Below, one piece after another: positions 35,961-49,100 of a stretch of DNA of 64,000 nucleotides. The notes under the pieces were generated by a model. That model made no database searches. It was not told where the DNA came from and was given only the letters and a program-made list of their open reading frames with translations. The position numbers and the translations under genes were made by a program. Source of the DNA: Symbiodinium natans (Eukaryota; Sar; Dinophyceae; Suessiales; Symbiodiniaceae); contig CAJNDS010002479.1 of assembly GCA_905221605.1 (NCBI GenBank), positions 829,001 to 893,000 of the forward strand, written 5' to 3'. Position 1 is the stretch's first letter. Every line of letters starts with the position of its first letter.

Positions 35961-36316
35961 GGTCTATTTTAGGGCCCTGATCCCGAAACACTGAGCCCTA
36001 GGCTGTAAACCCTAAACCCGAAACCCTTAACCCTAAAACCGTGAGCCCACCTCTTGCGATTATGTCTTTGGGCAGGCCTCATGAGTTTAGGATTTTTTGT
36101 TTAGGGTTTGGGGTGTCGGGTCTAGGGTTGAGGGTTCAGGTCCATGTACCTCGATAGGGTATACTTCAGCCACATTTAACGTACCTCCTATACAAGGACT
36201 TCGGGGCCCAAGTATACAAAAACAAGGTACACAGGCCCTTAGGGTTAGGGCTTTGCGTAGTTGTGCAATCTACTCACTCACTAAAATTGCCTAAACCCTA
36301 AACCCTAAACCCAGTA

Positions 36317-36418
36317 ATGGCCTGGAACCCACGTGGTGGTATGGAAGATGCGCTCACAGGAGCTCAAGAGGTTGTCCGACTTGACCCTTGCTTGAAGGTT
36401 TATGGGGTCGCTCACCAG
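36317..36418 (+). CDS. Possible upstream start exon of the transporter (ambiguous strand)
   Basis: An ATG at 36317 opens MAWNPRGGMEDALTGAQEVV then RLDPCLK before entering an inverted-repeat element. It is the nearest ATG-led exon-like island upstream of exon 1. The minus strand is equally open (RVKSDNLLSSCERIFHTTTW), so it could instead belong to the divergent candidate gene. Nothing ties it to the transporter except position. Confidence 0.2.
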
Positions 36419-36506
36419 TAGGGTTACAAGTTGTAAGAAAGGGAACTTATAGGGTTTAGGGTTTAGGGTTTAATTAGGGTGTAAGGTACTCCCTATAAAG
36501 CCCTCT

Positions 36507-36720
36507 CCCTAAACCCTAAACCCTAAACCCTAGACCCTAGACCCTAGACCCTAGACCCTAACCCCTAAACCCTAAACCCTAAACCCTAAACCCTAAACCC
36601 TAAACCCTAAACCCTAGACCCTAAACCCTAAACCCTAAACCCTAAACCCTAAACCCTAAACCCTAAACCCTAAACCCTAAACCCTAAACCCTAAACCCTA
36701 AACCCTAAACCCTAAACCCA
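36507..36720 (-). repeat. Interstitial telomere-type array (~30 units)
   Basis: About 214 bases of CCCTAAA, with a block of CCCTAGA variants near its left end and one further variant. It is the longest continuous array in the window, upstream of transporter exon 1. Confidence 0.95.
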
Positions 36721-36817
36721 ACCCTAAGGAGTTTGTACATTGTACAGTAGGTTTAGGGTTTTGATTTAGGCTTTAGGGTTTAGGCTTTGGGGTTTAGGGT
36801 TTAGGGGGCACAGTTTA

Positions 36818-36869
36818 GGATGTTCCCCCTTATACTTATTCAGAACTGTTAGTATAAGGGGGAACATCC
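36818..36869. mobile_element. MITE-like element, family A copy 1
   Basis: A 52-base, nearly perfect hairpin with ends GGATGTTCCCCCTTATACT / AGTATAAGGGGGAACATCC. The shortest of three copies, upstream of transporter exon 1. Confidence 0.85.
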
Positions 36870-37060
36870 CAAGACATAGTCTTTAAACTTTCACCCGCAA
36901 TATTCTCTCAAACCCGAAGGCCCTGAAAGTACTTAAGAACCGAAGCGGCCCCGGGTCTGTTTGGGGTGTAGGGTTGAGGGTTTGGGGTTTGGGGTTTAGG
37001 GTTTGGGGTTTTGGGTTTTCGGGTTTAGGCTAAACTCGTCTTTAAAATCCTGTCGCTCAG

Positions 37061-37130
37061 GCGTTTCTGCCGCTGGTGGTCGGGGCCACAGGCGCGTCTG
37101 GAATGCCACGGGCGTTGGCTAAAGTTTGGG
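37061..37130 (+). CDS. Transporter exon 1 (first recognised; N-terminal)
   Basis: Reads AFLPLVVGATGASG then MPRALAKVWG. It follows a CTCAG acceptor and ends TGGG before a GC donor (GCTCC). The ending phase (one base, G) joins exon 2 to give LAKVWGVVFGDIGTSP, matching the family pattern LA....GVV.GDIGTSP. The segment before the GDIGTSP motif is poorly conserved in the family, so assignment rests on phase and position. An upstream start exon is expected. Confidence 0.6.
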
Positions 37131-40100
37131 GCTCCAGGGGTCTTCGTGTCTGAGGGTGTACCCTAGACCCTAAACCCTAAACACTAAACCCTAAACCCTA
37201 ACCCTAAACCCTAAACCCTAAACCCTAAACCCTAAACCCTAAACCCTAAACCCTAAACCCTAAACCCTAAACCCTAAACCCTAAACCCTAAACCCTAAAC
37301 CCTAAACAGTACGGTCTAAGGCTTTGGGGGAGCAGGAGCTGCCAGGCGCGGACCTTCTTGTGTTTGTAGGGACTTCAGTCAGTGTTCAAGGCTTTTGAGG
37401 GGTTTCCCTGCTACCCCCCCCCCCCCCCCCCCCCCCCCTCTATACTACTTTTTGGGTTTAAGGTTTAGGATTTGAAGTTTAGGGTTTAGGGTTACTGCTT
37501 CGATCAGGAAGCACTACCATAGCTACCTCCAGTTTCTGCACACAATGTTTCCCTTACGAGCAACCTGATTGAGATCGGAGAGGTGGGTTCCAAGGCTTAG
37601 CGCTAAGCGGCTGACCAACGACACGAAAATGAACCCACCCTAAACCCTAAACCCATCTAAACCCCAAACACTAAACCCTAAACCCTATACCCTAAACCCT
37701 AAACCCAAAGCAGCCCTTAGCCAAAAGATGCCCCCCCACATACCCTAGACTCGATATACCCTGAACCCTGAATCCTAAACCCGCAAACCCTAGGACCCTG
37801 CTAAGGTAACCCTACCTCATCCCCAAGCCCTACGTCCTAAAACCTTATAAACCCTGGCTAAACCCCAAACCCTACGTCCTAAACCCTTAAACCCCAAAAG
37901 ACCAGCCCTTAAACCCACCTAAACCCCAAGCCTTACATCCTAAACCCTTAAAGCCCTTAAAAACCCTAAACCTTAAACCCTCAAACGTAACCCGAAAAAA
38001 AGCGTTAAACCCTACCATAAACCTAAAACCCTAAACCTAAAAGAGCCTAAACCTAAAACCCTAAACCCTTAAAACCCAGTCACAGAGGCGTCGTCTTTGG
38101 TGACATTGGCACCTCGCCGCTGTACACCTTCAATAGCATCTTTACGGAGCTCTTGGGTGGAGGGGGGGTTTAGGGTTTAGGGTCTAGGGTCAAGGGTTTC
38201 GGGTTTAGGGTTTTTGGAGGGGGGGGGGGAGGGGGGAGGGCTTTGGGCTTCGGGCTTTGAACGGTGGAGGCCTAAAGCCCAAAACCTTGCTTCGTCGAAC
38301 TTGTTGGATGTCGGTCGAAGGTAGGTTCTGTTCGCGGCAGATTCGAACCTGACACAGTTGCATTTGTGGAGTCAGTCTGTAAAGCTACTTAGTACTTCTG
38401 CAAAGCAGTTTAACTTTGGCAAATGCACCCTGGATATCAATAGAATTGTGCAAACATAGGCCAGATAAATTGGATTTTCATAACTCGTGTTCCTTGCAAT
38501 GGAAATTCCAGTAAGGTTCTGGCTAATTGTATTACGCACCCCGGAAATTCGATCAAAGAAATCTTGCTCTCAAGACTTATGGACCATATGTATGTATGTG
38601 TATATAGATATGTTGCGTGTGTAGATCATTTTCTTACTTTGGACTTTGAGAGGATCACAAAACTGCCTGAATTCCCCATCTTTATCTTACCCGGATGAAC
38701 AGATTCTTAATCGAAATGTTGTTGAAATGGTTCGTCGACCTGAAGAAATGTGGATGCAAAAAAAAGCGACCCTGATTACATAGGTCTTTTTTTATTTCTG
38801 GAACCCCGTGGCAGGTATATAGAAGCTACTCGTAGGAATATATGCATCCTGGTATATGCCATGAATGATGCTGTATTCCCTGTGTTCCTTCTTGTGGATT
38901 AGATGAATATTTCCTAGCTGATGCAGTGGCTAAACCCTAAACCCTGAACCCCGAACCCTAAACCCTAAACCCTAAACCCTAAACCCTAAACCCTAAACCC
39001 TAAACCCTAAACCCTAAACCCTAAACCCTAAACCCTACGGAATGTTTGTTTGGGACCTGGGGCCACCCCAGGAGCTCCATGTAGTTCCTGACAAGGCAGA
39101 TGTCCAGCAGGCTCCGAATTGGGGGGGTCTAGGGCTTAGGGTTTAGAGTTTAGGGTTTAGAGTTTGGGGTTTAGGGTTGAGGGTTTAGGGTTTAGGGTTT
39201 AGGCGAGCTGTTAGGCTGTTATTATCGAGGTCGAAAAACTACGAATAGCAGTCCCTCATGATATAACAACCACCCAACAGCCTATTCTAATTCTTACCTT
39301 ACAAATTGTTAAGGCCCCCTATGCTAAGCGGTTCAGCTCCCCCCCCCCCAACAACAACAACAAGGCGGGATTTGCAGTTAGCCTGTTTAAGCTTGTTCGT
39401 GATGCAAGCCATGTAAACCCTAAACCCTAAACCCTAAACCCTAAACCCTAAACCCTAAACCCTAGCAACTCACGGTGAAGGGGGCCGGCGTTCACTTCAG
39501 CGGTGGAGCTACACGTCACACGTAAATCCCTCCCCTTCCCCGGCCCTTTTCGGGTTTAGGGAGTTTAGGGTGTAACGTAGGATTCAGGTTTGGCATATCC
39601 CCCCCCCCCCCCCCCCCCCCCCCCGCCACCTCCCCCGAGCCCTGAACCCTAAACCTTCAACCCATCATGAACCACAGAGAGAGGCCCTTCAAATCCCAAA
39701 GTTCTGGGTCCCGCTTGGGACGCAACGTATGAAATTCCGAAAAGCTTTCTGAGCCGGTACTAGAACTTTAAAAAGCTTAGGTTACCATCATGGATAGAAG
39801 TTAACAAGCTTGGGCTTTGTTTTTTCCCGGTGATTGGAGAAGTTTTTCTTAAACAAGCTAAGTTGCTATTCCGAAGTAAGAAAACCCTGAACCCTGAACC
39901 CTGAACCCTAAACCCTAAACCCTAAACCCTAAACCCTAACCTCCAAGTCGTTCTTGCCGACGTGAGAAAGGCCTTCTCCGTCATCTTCTGGACCATGGTC
40001 TGGATGTGCTGCTTCAAGCACCTGGGATTGCCCAGACCTAACTTCCAAACTCTAGGATTTAGGGTTGAGGGTTTAGGGTTTAGGGTTTTGCAATGTGGGC

Positions 40101-43100
40101 TTTTTGGGGCTTAAGGTTGAGCATCTAGATTCTGGGCCCTGGTGGGTTCTCAGATATCGCCAAAAAACAGGTGGACCCTAAGCCCTAAACCCTAAAGCCT
40201 CTGTTGCCGACTCCTAACTTCAGGGTTTAGGATTTAGGGTTAAGGGTAAACCTCAAACCCCCAAAGCCCCGTTCCGCAGAGCGCAGAAGCCCTCAAGCGG
40301 CCGAACGCCCTGAAGCCTTAACCACTGGAAAGCCCTGGAATCTAAGGACCCTCATTATAAGCCCCTAAACCCTAAACCCTAAACCCTAAACCCTAAACCC
40401 TAAACCCTAAACCCTTTGACTATACTTAGTACAGTAAGGGGGCCCCGAAGCCTATAAGATTGAATCAAGCCCCATCTAGAAAGGTGTTCAGGACATAGGC
40501 ACCAGAATCCTTCTGCCTCAAACTTGCAAACTCTGCAGCACCCAAACAAGCCCTTCTCCAGGCAGCCCTCAACCAGGGCAAGTTTATCTAACAACTCAGG
40601 TAGCGTACATTATTGTTTGCGGTTTAGGGGTTTACACTCACATATGCCAAGCCCTACATCCCCCCTAAACCCGAACCCTAAGTAAGCCCAACAAAAAGAG
40701 TCGGGGGTTCCTTCGATTGTTTTCTCAGCGGGCTACAGACTTGTCGAGCCTTTGGTTTTTTTTGGCTTGGTGCGTTTTGGGCTTAGTTGGGCTTAGAGGA
40801 GATTGATGTGGGTGGGTCCTGGGCTTGGAGGTGGGCGGGGGGGCCAAATGCGGGATCCCCTTTGAGGTTCAGGGTTTATGGCCAGCGCTGTCAGGGCTTA
40901 GGGTATATGAGCCTCTATCAGGAGTCCCAATATAAACAATGGGTGCCTATGAACGGGACCAATCGCCACGTTGCATCCTGGGTTGGTCTTTTGAGGGTTT
41001 AGGGTTTAGGGTTTAGGGTCTTTCCAGCCCAAGGTACATCGGCATGGTCATGCGCGTCAGCCACCACGGAGAAGGAGGCCGAAAACCTACGAAACAAGGT
41101 TTTCAGGGTTTTGCCCGACACCCTAGCTAGGGTTTAGGGTTTAGGGTTTAGGGTGTAGGGTTTAGGGTTTAGGGTTTAGGGTTTAGGGTTAAACCCTAAA
41201 CCCCAAAACCCTAAGCCTTACACCCCAAACCCTAAAAACTTAGGGTTCAGGGCTCAGGGTTTAAGGTCTATAGGGTTTAGGGTTTAGGGTTTAGGGTTTA
41301 GGGCCTGGCCCCTTTCCGGGCAGCCAGGAGGTGTTCGGGGCGGTGAACTTTGGGGAACGTTTAGGGTTTAGGGTTTAGGGTTTAGGGCTTCGGAAGGGTT
41401 TGGGGCTCATAGGGTTTAGGGTCTTGGGTTCTGTTGGGTGCTGAATAGCAGGGAGTAGGGATTGGAAGAACATTCAGAAGATCAACGATCGTGATGTGAA
41501 GGAGCCTATACTTTGTGGTAGGTTTGTGGAATCTTAGCGCTACACTAGCGATGTACTTCGCTCACCATCATGAGACCACATGTTCAGGGACCCCAAGAAA
41601 GAGGACGGCTCCCCCTTAAGGCACACTTTTGCTGGTTTAGGGTTTAGGTTTAGGGTTTAGGATTAGGGTTTAGCCAAAAAAACCTAAAGCCCTAAACCCA
41701 GATGGCAATCCTGAAGCCTTTAGGGTTTATTGTTTATAAGGCTTAGGGTTTAGCTTTAGGGTTTCGGGTCGTCGTAATCCTAACGAATCAATAGTGCGGG
41801 CACAAGGTGTGCGCTTGCGGAAGCGTCCCTCTTTCCTTGTCTAAGCATCTGCTAAGGAACAAATAGCTGACTTTAAGGCGGACACCCACAAAAAACCCAA
41901 AAAACTCCAAAACCCGAAAACCCTATTAAAACCGTAAGCCCTACACCCTGAACCCTACACCGCAAACCCTGAGCGGGTATAGGATCCCCATGATTCCTAA
42001 ACCCTAAACCCTAAACCCTAAACCCTAAACCTCGTCGAGGAACCTTCGCCATGATGCAGGTGATTCTGGAGCACTTGCAGCATCAGAAGGACCCTAAACC
42101 CTCGAACCCAAAAGCCTTGGTTTCGGGCTAGGGTTTAGGGTTTAGGGCTTAGGGTTTAGGGTTTAGGGTTTAGGGTTTAGGGTTTAGGGTTTAGGGTTTA
42201 GGGTTTAGGGTTTAGGGCCCTAAACCCCAAACCTTAGCATAAAACCCTAAACCCTCAACGGCGCCCTTTCCCTCCTCTTTAGGGCGAGGTTATCTGCACA
42301 AACCCAATTAGCTTCCCTTTCCCTAGAACCCCCGTAGCTGGCTCTCTAGCTTGGTAGACAAGTGGTGCCCTTTGGTCATTTTTTTTTTGGGAGGGGGTTA
42401 GGGTTTAGGGTTTGAGATTTGGGTTCAGGGTTTAGGGTTTAGGGCTTAGGGTTTAGGGTTTAGGGTTTAGGTTCTCTTTATACAGTAAGTACAGTAACCA
42501 ACCCCCAACCACGGTACTCTCATTATGATATTGTTACTGGGGCACCAATCTAGAGGATGCAGGGATGTCGGGTTTAGGGTCTAAGGGCCTATAAAGGTTT
42601 CCAAGAGATTTTAAAGTTAAGGGTTTCGGTTTCCAGGGTTGAAGCGTTAAAGAGGGATTTTATCTTCAAGGGTTCAGGGTTTCCGGAATTTAAGGGTTTT
42701 GGATTCTTTAGGGTTTTGTAACTAGGGTCTGTTTCAGGTAATCAGACTGCCTGGCCGCTTGCTTTCGAAGACATGTCCTCCTTGCAGCTGCAGGTCGGAC
42801 ATTCGCATCATGTATCAAGGGACGAAAGGAGGGACCCTTGTGAGGGACCTAAGGTCTTAGGGGTTATTGGGTGTTATTTTGGGGCTACTTCGGTATCTAG
42901 GGACTATATTAGGTATATACAGGGGTTATACAGGGAATAAGATTCAGGGTGTCTTCTAGAAGTCCCTCCTTATTCCCCTTAGATGTACGCTGTCCGCCCT
43001 GCAGTTATCTGATGTCTTGGCCGGCCAGAAAGCCTGAGACTTTCTACCACGCCCTAACCCTAAGCCCTTGTAATCATATACTCCTCAATTCCTAAACCCC

Positions 43101-46100
43101 TCTAACTTCTTATCAAGGCCGGTGGCCTCTTTATCCGTTACCCTTGTGCCGTAATAAAGCCCCTAGATACCCTAATAAGAACCCCCCTTACAAAGCAGAA
43201 ACCCTACGTAAAGAGACCACCAACCAATATAACCTCTTGCTCTGAATCAACCCTAAACCCTAAACCCTAAACCCTATGCCTCGAAACCCTAAACCCTTAA
43301 TCGAGACTTCCGTGCAAGGACGAGGATGACTCCTCCGACGAGGAAGCCTCCGAAGAGGATGGGCAGAATTCTTTCGGGATTGCGTCTGTGCGTAACTGAC
43401 GGGGGGTTTAGGGTTTAGGGTTTAGGGTTTAAGGCATCTTCCCGCGCAGCGGCAGAAGATCTCATGCTCATGGCGCGCTGCCACCGCTCCTGGGTCTGAG
43501 ACTCTTGCGGCTTTGAATGCTTGCACCTAAACCCTAAACCCTGAACCCGAAGTCCTAATCCTAAACCCTAAGCCCTAAACCCCAAAAGAGATCTTCAATT
43601 TCAGAGCTGCCCTTAGAAGCAGCAACTGGGACTTGTTTGTTACGGGCAACAGTTGTAGATTTATGGGTCTGCCCTACAATAAGATTCAGGGTTTTGGGCT
43701 TTGGGCTTTTGGGCGTTTGGTTCAACTAAGTTTGAGTTAAACGGCAAGTTCCCTAAAGTACGGTCCCTTGCGGTGTGCTCAAAACGGGAGAATCGCGCAT
43801 GACAAGAGAGCATACTGGGCATAGTGGAGAGAGTTGCCCCTCTATACCTGAAGTAGAAGTGCGCCACACAAAGCCTTCTAAACCATCTGTTACAGGTAAC
43901 TACCAGTATGGGCGATAAAGCCCTGTAACCCCTGAAAAGGGTCTTTATAGGATAAATTATGGGGATTCTAAGGCCTCATAGCACCTCCTGGTATGCACAG
44001 GAGATCACCGACGTGCCCAGCAAGCGACTGAGCCCCTCCACCACGGAACAGCGCGTGGTGTTCCTCTTAGGGAGCCTTGGACTCCGCTTTGGTCAAAGGT
44101 TGTACGCTTGGGTTTGGGGACCCCTAAACCTTAAACCCTAAACCCTGAACCCTAAACCCTACACCCTAAACCCTCTAAGGTAATATAGGGGCCATATTAG
44201 GAGTAGTTTGAGGGCAACCTCTTCGAGTACGTCCTTAGGGGTGCAAGTATGACTCCCTTGACTGATGTGCGGGAGGGGAATGCGCACCCTAAACTTTGCA
44301 CCGGGGAGCCCTAAACAAGAGAAGCTAGCCCTAAACCCTAAACTCTACCTCCCCCGCCCCCCCCAACCCGAGGGTGTTGAGCTGCTCCATGCTGATCGGC
44401 GACGGCGTGGTGACGCCGCCGAACTCTGTCCTTGGCGCCTTGAGACTTGTCCCATCTTAGGAGTTTAGGGCTTAGGGTTTAGGGTTTAGGGTTTGAACTC
44501 TGTTCTTGGCGCCTTGAGACTTGGGGCGCACCTTGGGGGCTTGTTCCGTTTTTTGATGCAAGAGGAGTTTCGGGTTTAGCGTTTTAATTCTATACTGGGT
44601 TTTATTGTTTTAATTGTATACAGGGTGTAGGGGTTTAATTCTATACAGGGTTTAGGGTTTAGGGTTCTAGGGTTACGGTTTAGGGTTTACAGGTAGCAAG
44701 TGCAGTTCCGTTCCAAAACCTCCCACAAGAGTCTCAAGGCGTGGCTCGAACTTCTCAGCCCGGAGTTCGTCAAGACAATATTTAAGAGTCCTTCTTGAAC
44801 GACAAGATGGGTCTTCCTGAAATAGCGCGGCCCTTCTTCGACACAAAATAACATTCTTGCAATGCGGGAGCCGTCCGTTCTGTGGCGGGATGTCAGAAGG
44901 GGAGTGGCCGGGATCGGATGACTTGGTATACTCAGACTCAGGCCGGGGGGGCGGGGGTCAGCCGCCAAATTCCTGGTCCTGAATCGTTGCCCGATGCAAT
45001 GCTTAGACGTCTGACATCCAGAAAGCAGGAAGGATGGACCATGAACGATGCAACACACAATCGCGATGATGATTCAGAGCGCGTGCCTGCGCCGTGAGCT
45101 CTCTAAATCTGCCCGATGACGTATGGTTGGCGTTACTGCCGCGCTGCTACCTCCTCCAGTCGGGCATGTACGTGCCGCCGTGACAATGCGCACCCCCAGC
45201 GTTGCGAGGGATGCCGCGCAAAACTCCGCGTAAAATGTATCGTCGCAGCCGCACGTTCTTCTGATGCAGCATCGGGGAGCAGGCGCGAAGGCTGCGAAGA
45301 GGGGTGCATGAAGCTGAAGCAGGTGAAGTGAGACCTACAGTTGGCACTCCAGCCCTCTTAAGGCCTTATAGCGTCAAACGACTGGGAACTTGCCATGCTC
45401 TCACACCTTATGGTTAACCCAGTGTTAAGAGTACAAAATGCACTTGCACAACATGCCCACTCTAGTTAAGCAGGCCACGCCATGAGGGAAGCCTGCAATT
45501 CCTACGCGAATTACGTTGAAATCTAGGAAAACTGTCCTTAGGATGTGTCGGGTGTAAGCCCAAAACCCCAAACCCGAGACCTTTAGTGTAGGCATTGAAG
45601 ATTTCAATTCCGGGCAGCCTTATCTACGTGGGGGCTTTGTGTGGGGCAGGGCGTCAGCTTGAGCCTGGAGTGGAAAGGCCGGAGCGCGGACATGACAATG
45701 GTACCATAGGGGCTGGGTGCTTCACCTTTAACCTTTTTGGTTATATGCGAGCCTATTAACACTACCAATAAACGGTGAACCTTTTTTGGGCTAGGGCATT
45801 CAGCCCCCAACGTCCTAGGGTCATTAGGGTCTAGAGTTTCGGGGTTCAGGGTTTCGGGTTTAGCGGACGGAACGTCAGTGTTATTCGCAGGATCAACAAG
45901 TTATGGTATACCTGGTCTTGTTCAGGAATAGCCCCATCATGACCGTGCCCAAAAGCTGGAACGTGGTCATCGCAGTGCTCATTCAGATTGGCCTGCTCCT
46001 TGGTAGACTCGGAAAACCCAAACTAAATAACGCAGGTGCTCATATCACACGTTAGGACATGCATCAGAACGGCGCGCTAGACCTTAAACCCTGAACCCCA

Positions 46101-49100
46101 AACCCCAGACCCTTTACCACAGCAAAAGCAAGGATGTCGGAGTTTGGGGAGTTCAAGAGGTTTAGGGTTTAGGGTTTAGGGTTTCGGAGTTTGAGGAGCT
46201 TGGCAGATGTCGGTGGGCAGGGTCTGCAATCCTCTTAGCCGAGGCGGGGTGCGAAGCCCGTACTATAGTACTAGGTCAGGTCATAATCGCAGTACGTCAT
46301 CCTAGCAATGATGAGAAGGGTTTAGGGTTTAGAAGTTTAGGGTTTTGGGTTTACGGTTTAGGGTTTAGGGTTTAGGGTTTCTCTCAGCCTCTTCGAGAAG
46401 AATGCGCTATACCGCCATGGGTCCGATAGAGGCAAGGTCAAAGCGTCCAAGAACTGAGTCTTACGCAGTGCTCGTGCATGCTCACTATATTCCACGTAAG
46501 AGGGGCAGAGCCCTGAAGCCCTATGAAAGGACCTGCAAGAAGAACATATTCCAGCTCTAGACCCTAAAAGTCCCTATAACCCTATAACCCCCTAAACCCT
46601 AAACCGTAAACCCTAAACCCTAAACCGCCAGCTCTATGAAGGGCTGAGGAAGCTGAAGGGTTGGCACCCGGAGCTGCAAGGAGCGGGCGCCTTTGGACCC
46701 CCCCTCCTAAACGTTTAGGGTTTAGGGTTTAGGGTTTAGGGTTTAGGGTTTAGGGTTTAGGGTTTAGGGTTCAGAGTTCAGGGTTTAGGGTTTAGGGCAA
46801 CAGACCCAAATCCGCAAAGTCAAACCCAAAGTCCCCAAACACCCAGGTTTGCACTGCAAAGGGCTGGCTCCCGTGTCATCGGATTTGTCCCTGGGCATGT
46901 CTTCCGCTTGGGTTTAGGGTTTAGGGTTTGGGGTTTAGGATTTAGGGTTTAGGGTTCAGGATTTAGGGCTTGGGGTTTAGGGTTTGGGGTTTAGTACTTT
47001 TCTGAATCCCCCACCAGCCAGTCATTGCCTAAACTGAGAGCCCGAAACCTTGAAGCCCCCATGATGGTGTCAGGTGGAGGGTTGGGAGGTTAGGCTTTAG
47101 GGCAGGTTGTAGGGATTGGGGTGTGGGGTTTCTGGTTCCTTCAACTAAACCCTGAACCCTAAACCCTAATCCCTAAACCTTAAACCCTAAACCCTAAACC
47201 CTAAACCCTAAACTCTAATCCCTAAACCCTAAACCCTAAACCCTAAGAAGTTAGAGTCTATGGATGAGTTTGCGCATGCCATCCGCGATCCGTTTCGCCA
47301 CCAAACCTACATCGCCCCACATTTAGGCCGCAAAGATTTCGGGTGTTGGGTTTGGGGTTGAGCGTTTATAGGGTTTAGGGTTTAGGATTAGGGGTTTAGG
47401 GTTTGGGGTTTAGGGCTTGGGGTTTAGGGTTGAGGCTTCAGGCTTTAGGGTTAAATCTCCATTGTTGGGGTTGTTCTCCGAAACTCCAAAACCCTGAAAG
47501 CCTAAACCCCGAAACCCTTACCCCGAACCCCAAAACTCCTATCGAATTTGCCCTAGAAGCCTAAACCCCATACACCGAATCCATTGACCCCAACACTGAG
47601 TGCTATGTCTAAGCCCGAAACCCTAAGACCTTAAACCCTGAATCCTATGCCCCGAATCCTAACACGCGTAAACCCTAAACCCTGTTCCGAAACTTTCAAC
47701 CCATACTGCAGGTTTCAGGCCCTGTTATGATCCTTTGGTTTCTGACGATGGGCTCTCTGGGTGTCTACCAGATCTGGCAGAACCCAGACGCCTGGTGTGT
47801 GTTGGGATGAGGGTTTAGGGTTTAGGGTTCTACCAAAATCTTGCAGAACCCAGATGCCTGGGGTGTTGGAACTAGGGTGCTAAGTTTGGGCTTGGTTCAA
47901 AAGGAAAATTAATACGAAACTTACACAACCTCAGGGACCAAGGGCATTGCATGTGGCCTTAAGGAGCAATGCTTTTCTGTCCGCGTTGGGTTTTCAAAAC
48001 TCCAGCGCTTCAGGGATTGGGCTTTCGGGTCTGGAGTCGTACTGGGGTCGTACTTCTCTCCTACTTCTATCTTGTTCTACACTTTTCTTGGAGGTTTCGG
48101 GTGCCACCTTACCAAAAACAAGCGACACGAGATTTCTCTGTCAAAGTTCCTTAAACCCTAGCCCTAACCTTACCTTACTTGCAGGCCCTACACGCTAAAC
48201 CCTAATGACTGCAAACCCTACACAGCCCACTTCTGACACGCAGCAATCAAGCGAGATGGTTAAACTGCTTGAGACCCACTGAGCCCTTCCATCCTGATTA
48301 TTAGGCATAGGGTTTAGGCTTCAAGCCTAGCTTCGGGAGGGGGTGTTCGCTTAGAGCAACAGGGCCCGCCCCTGACCCTCAACGCAAACCCAATTTGACC
48401 TAAAACCCTATGTAGGCCAAAACCCCAAAGAAGTAAATGCCGCTGCGGAGACTCTGTCTTGTGGTTAAGCTCCCGCAGTAGCACCACAGAACAAGGCACC
48501 CTAAAGGGTTTAGGCAACCTAAACCCTAAACCCCTACACCCTAAACCCTAAAACCCTAAACCCTATACCCTGAAACGCAAACCCTACACAAGCTACAAAA
48601 GGGACCCTGCGCACTCTTCCGGGTAGCCGAGGAGATGGCTCGCTACATGGCGCAGGGCTTTAACCCGGTGACCTGTTGGCAGTGGCACTCCTGGGCATCT
48701 TCATTTCAGGTTTATGGTTTAGAGTTTAGGGTTTAGGGAATTCAGGAAGTTGGTTCAGAGTCCGGTTATGATTCGCATTGAGTTTCAGGGTTTCCCTTTC
48801 TTTTTCACACCAAGGCCAAGGTCTACGAATGGTTTATCGGCGGCCACTTCCATGGCGTGCGGGCCTACCGGTCCATCGCGGGGATCGTCCTCTGCGTGAC
48901 GGGCGCCGAAGCGCTGTATGCAGATATGGGCCGCTCGGACAGCCTAGGTCCAGGGTTTAGGGTTTAGGGTTTAGGGTTTAGGGTTTAGGGTTTAGGGTTT
49001 AGGGTTAGGTGCTCCGGAAGTATCCTCATCTTAAGGTTTAGGGTTTGCACTATGGTTTCCTAGACCCTATAGGCCCTGAACCCTTAACCCTACACCCTAA

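Noticed and set aside
44882-45331. Plus-strand 71-codon frames inside a transporter intron
   Set aside because: Overlapped by an equally open minus frame; no family or conserved motif seen.
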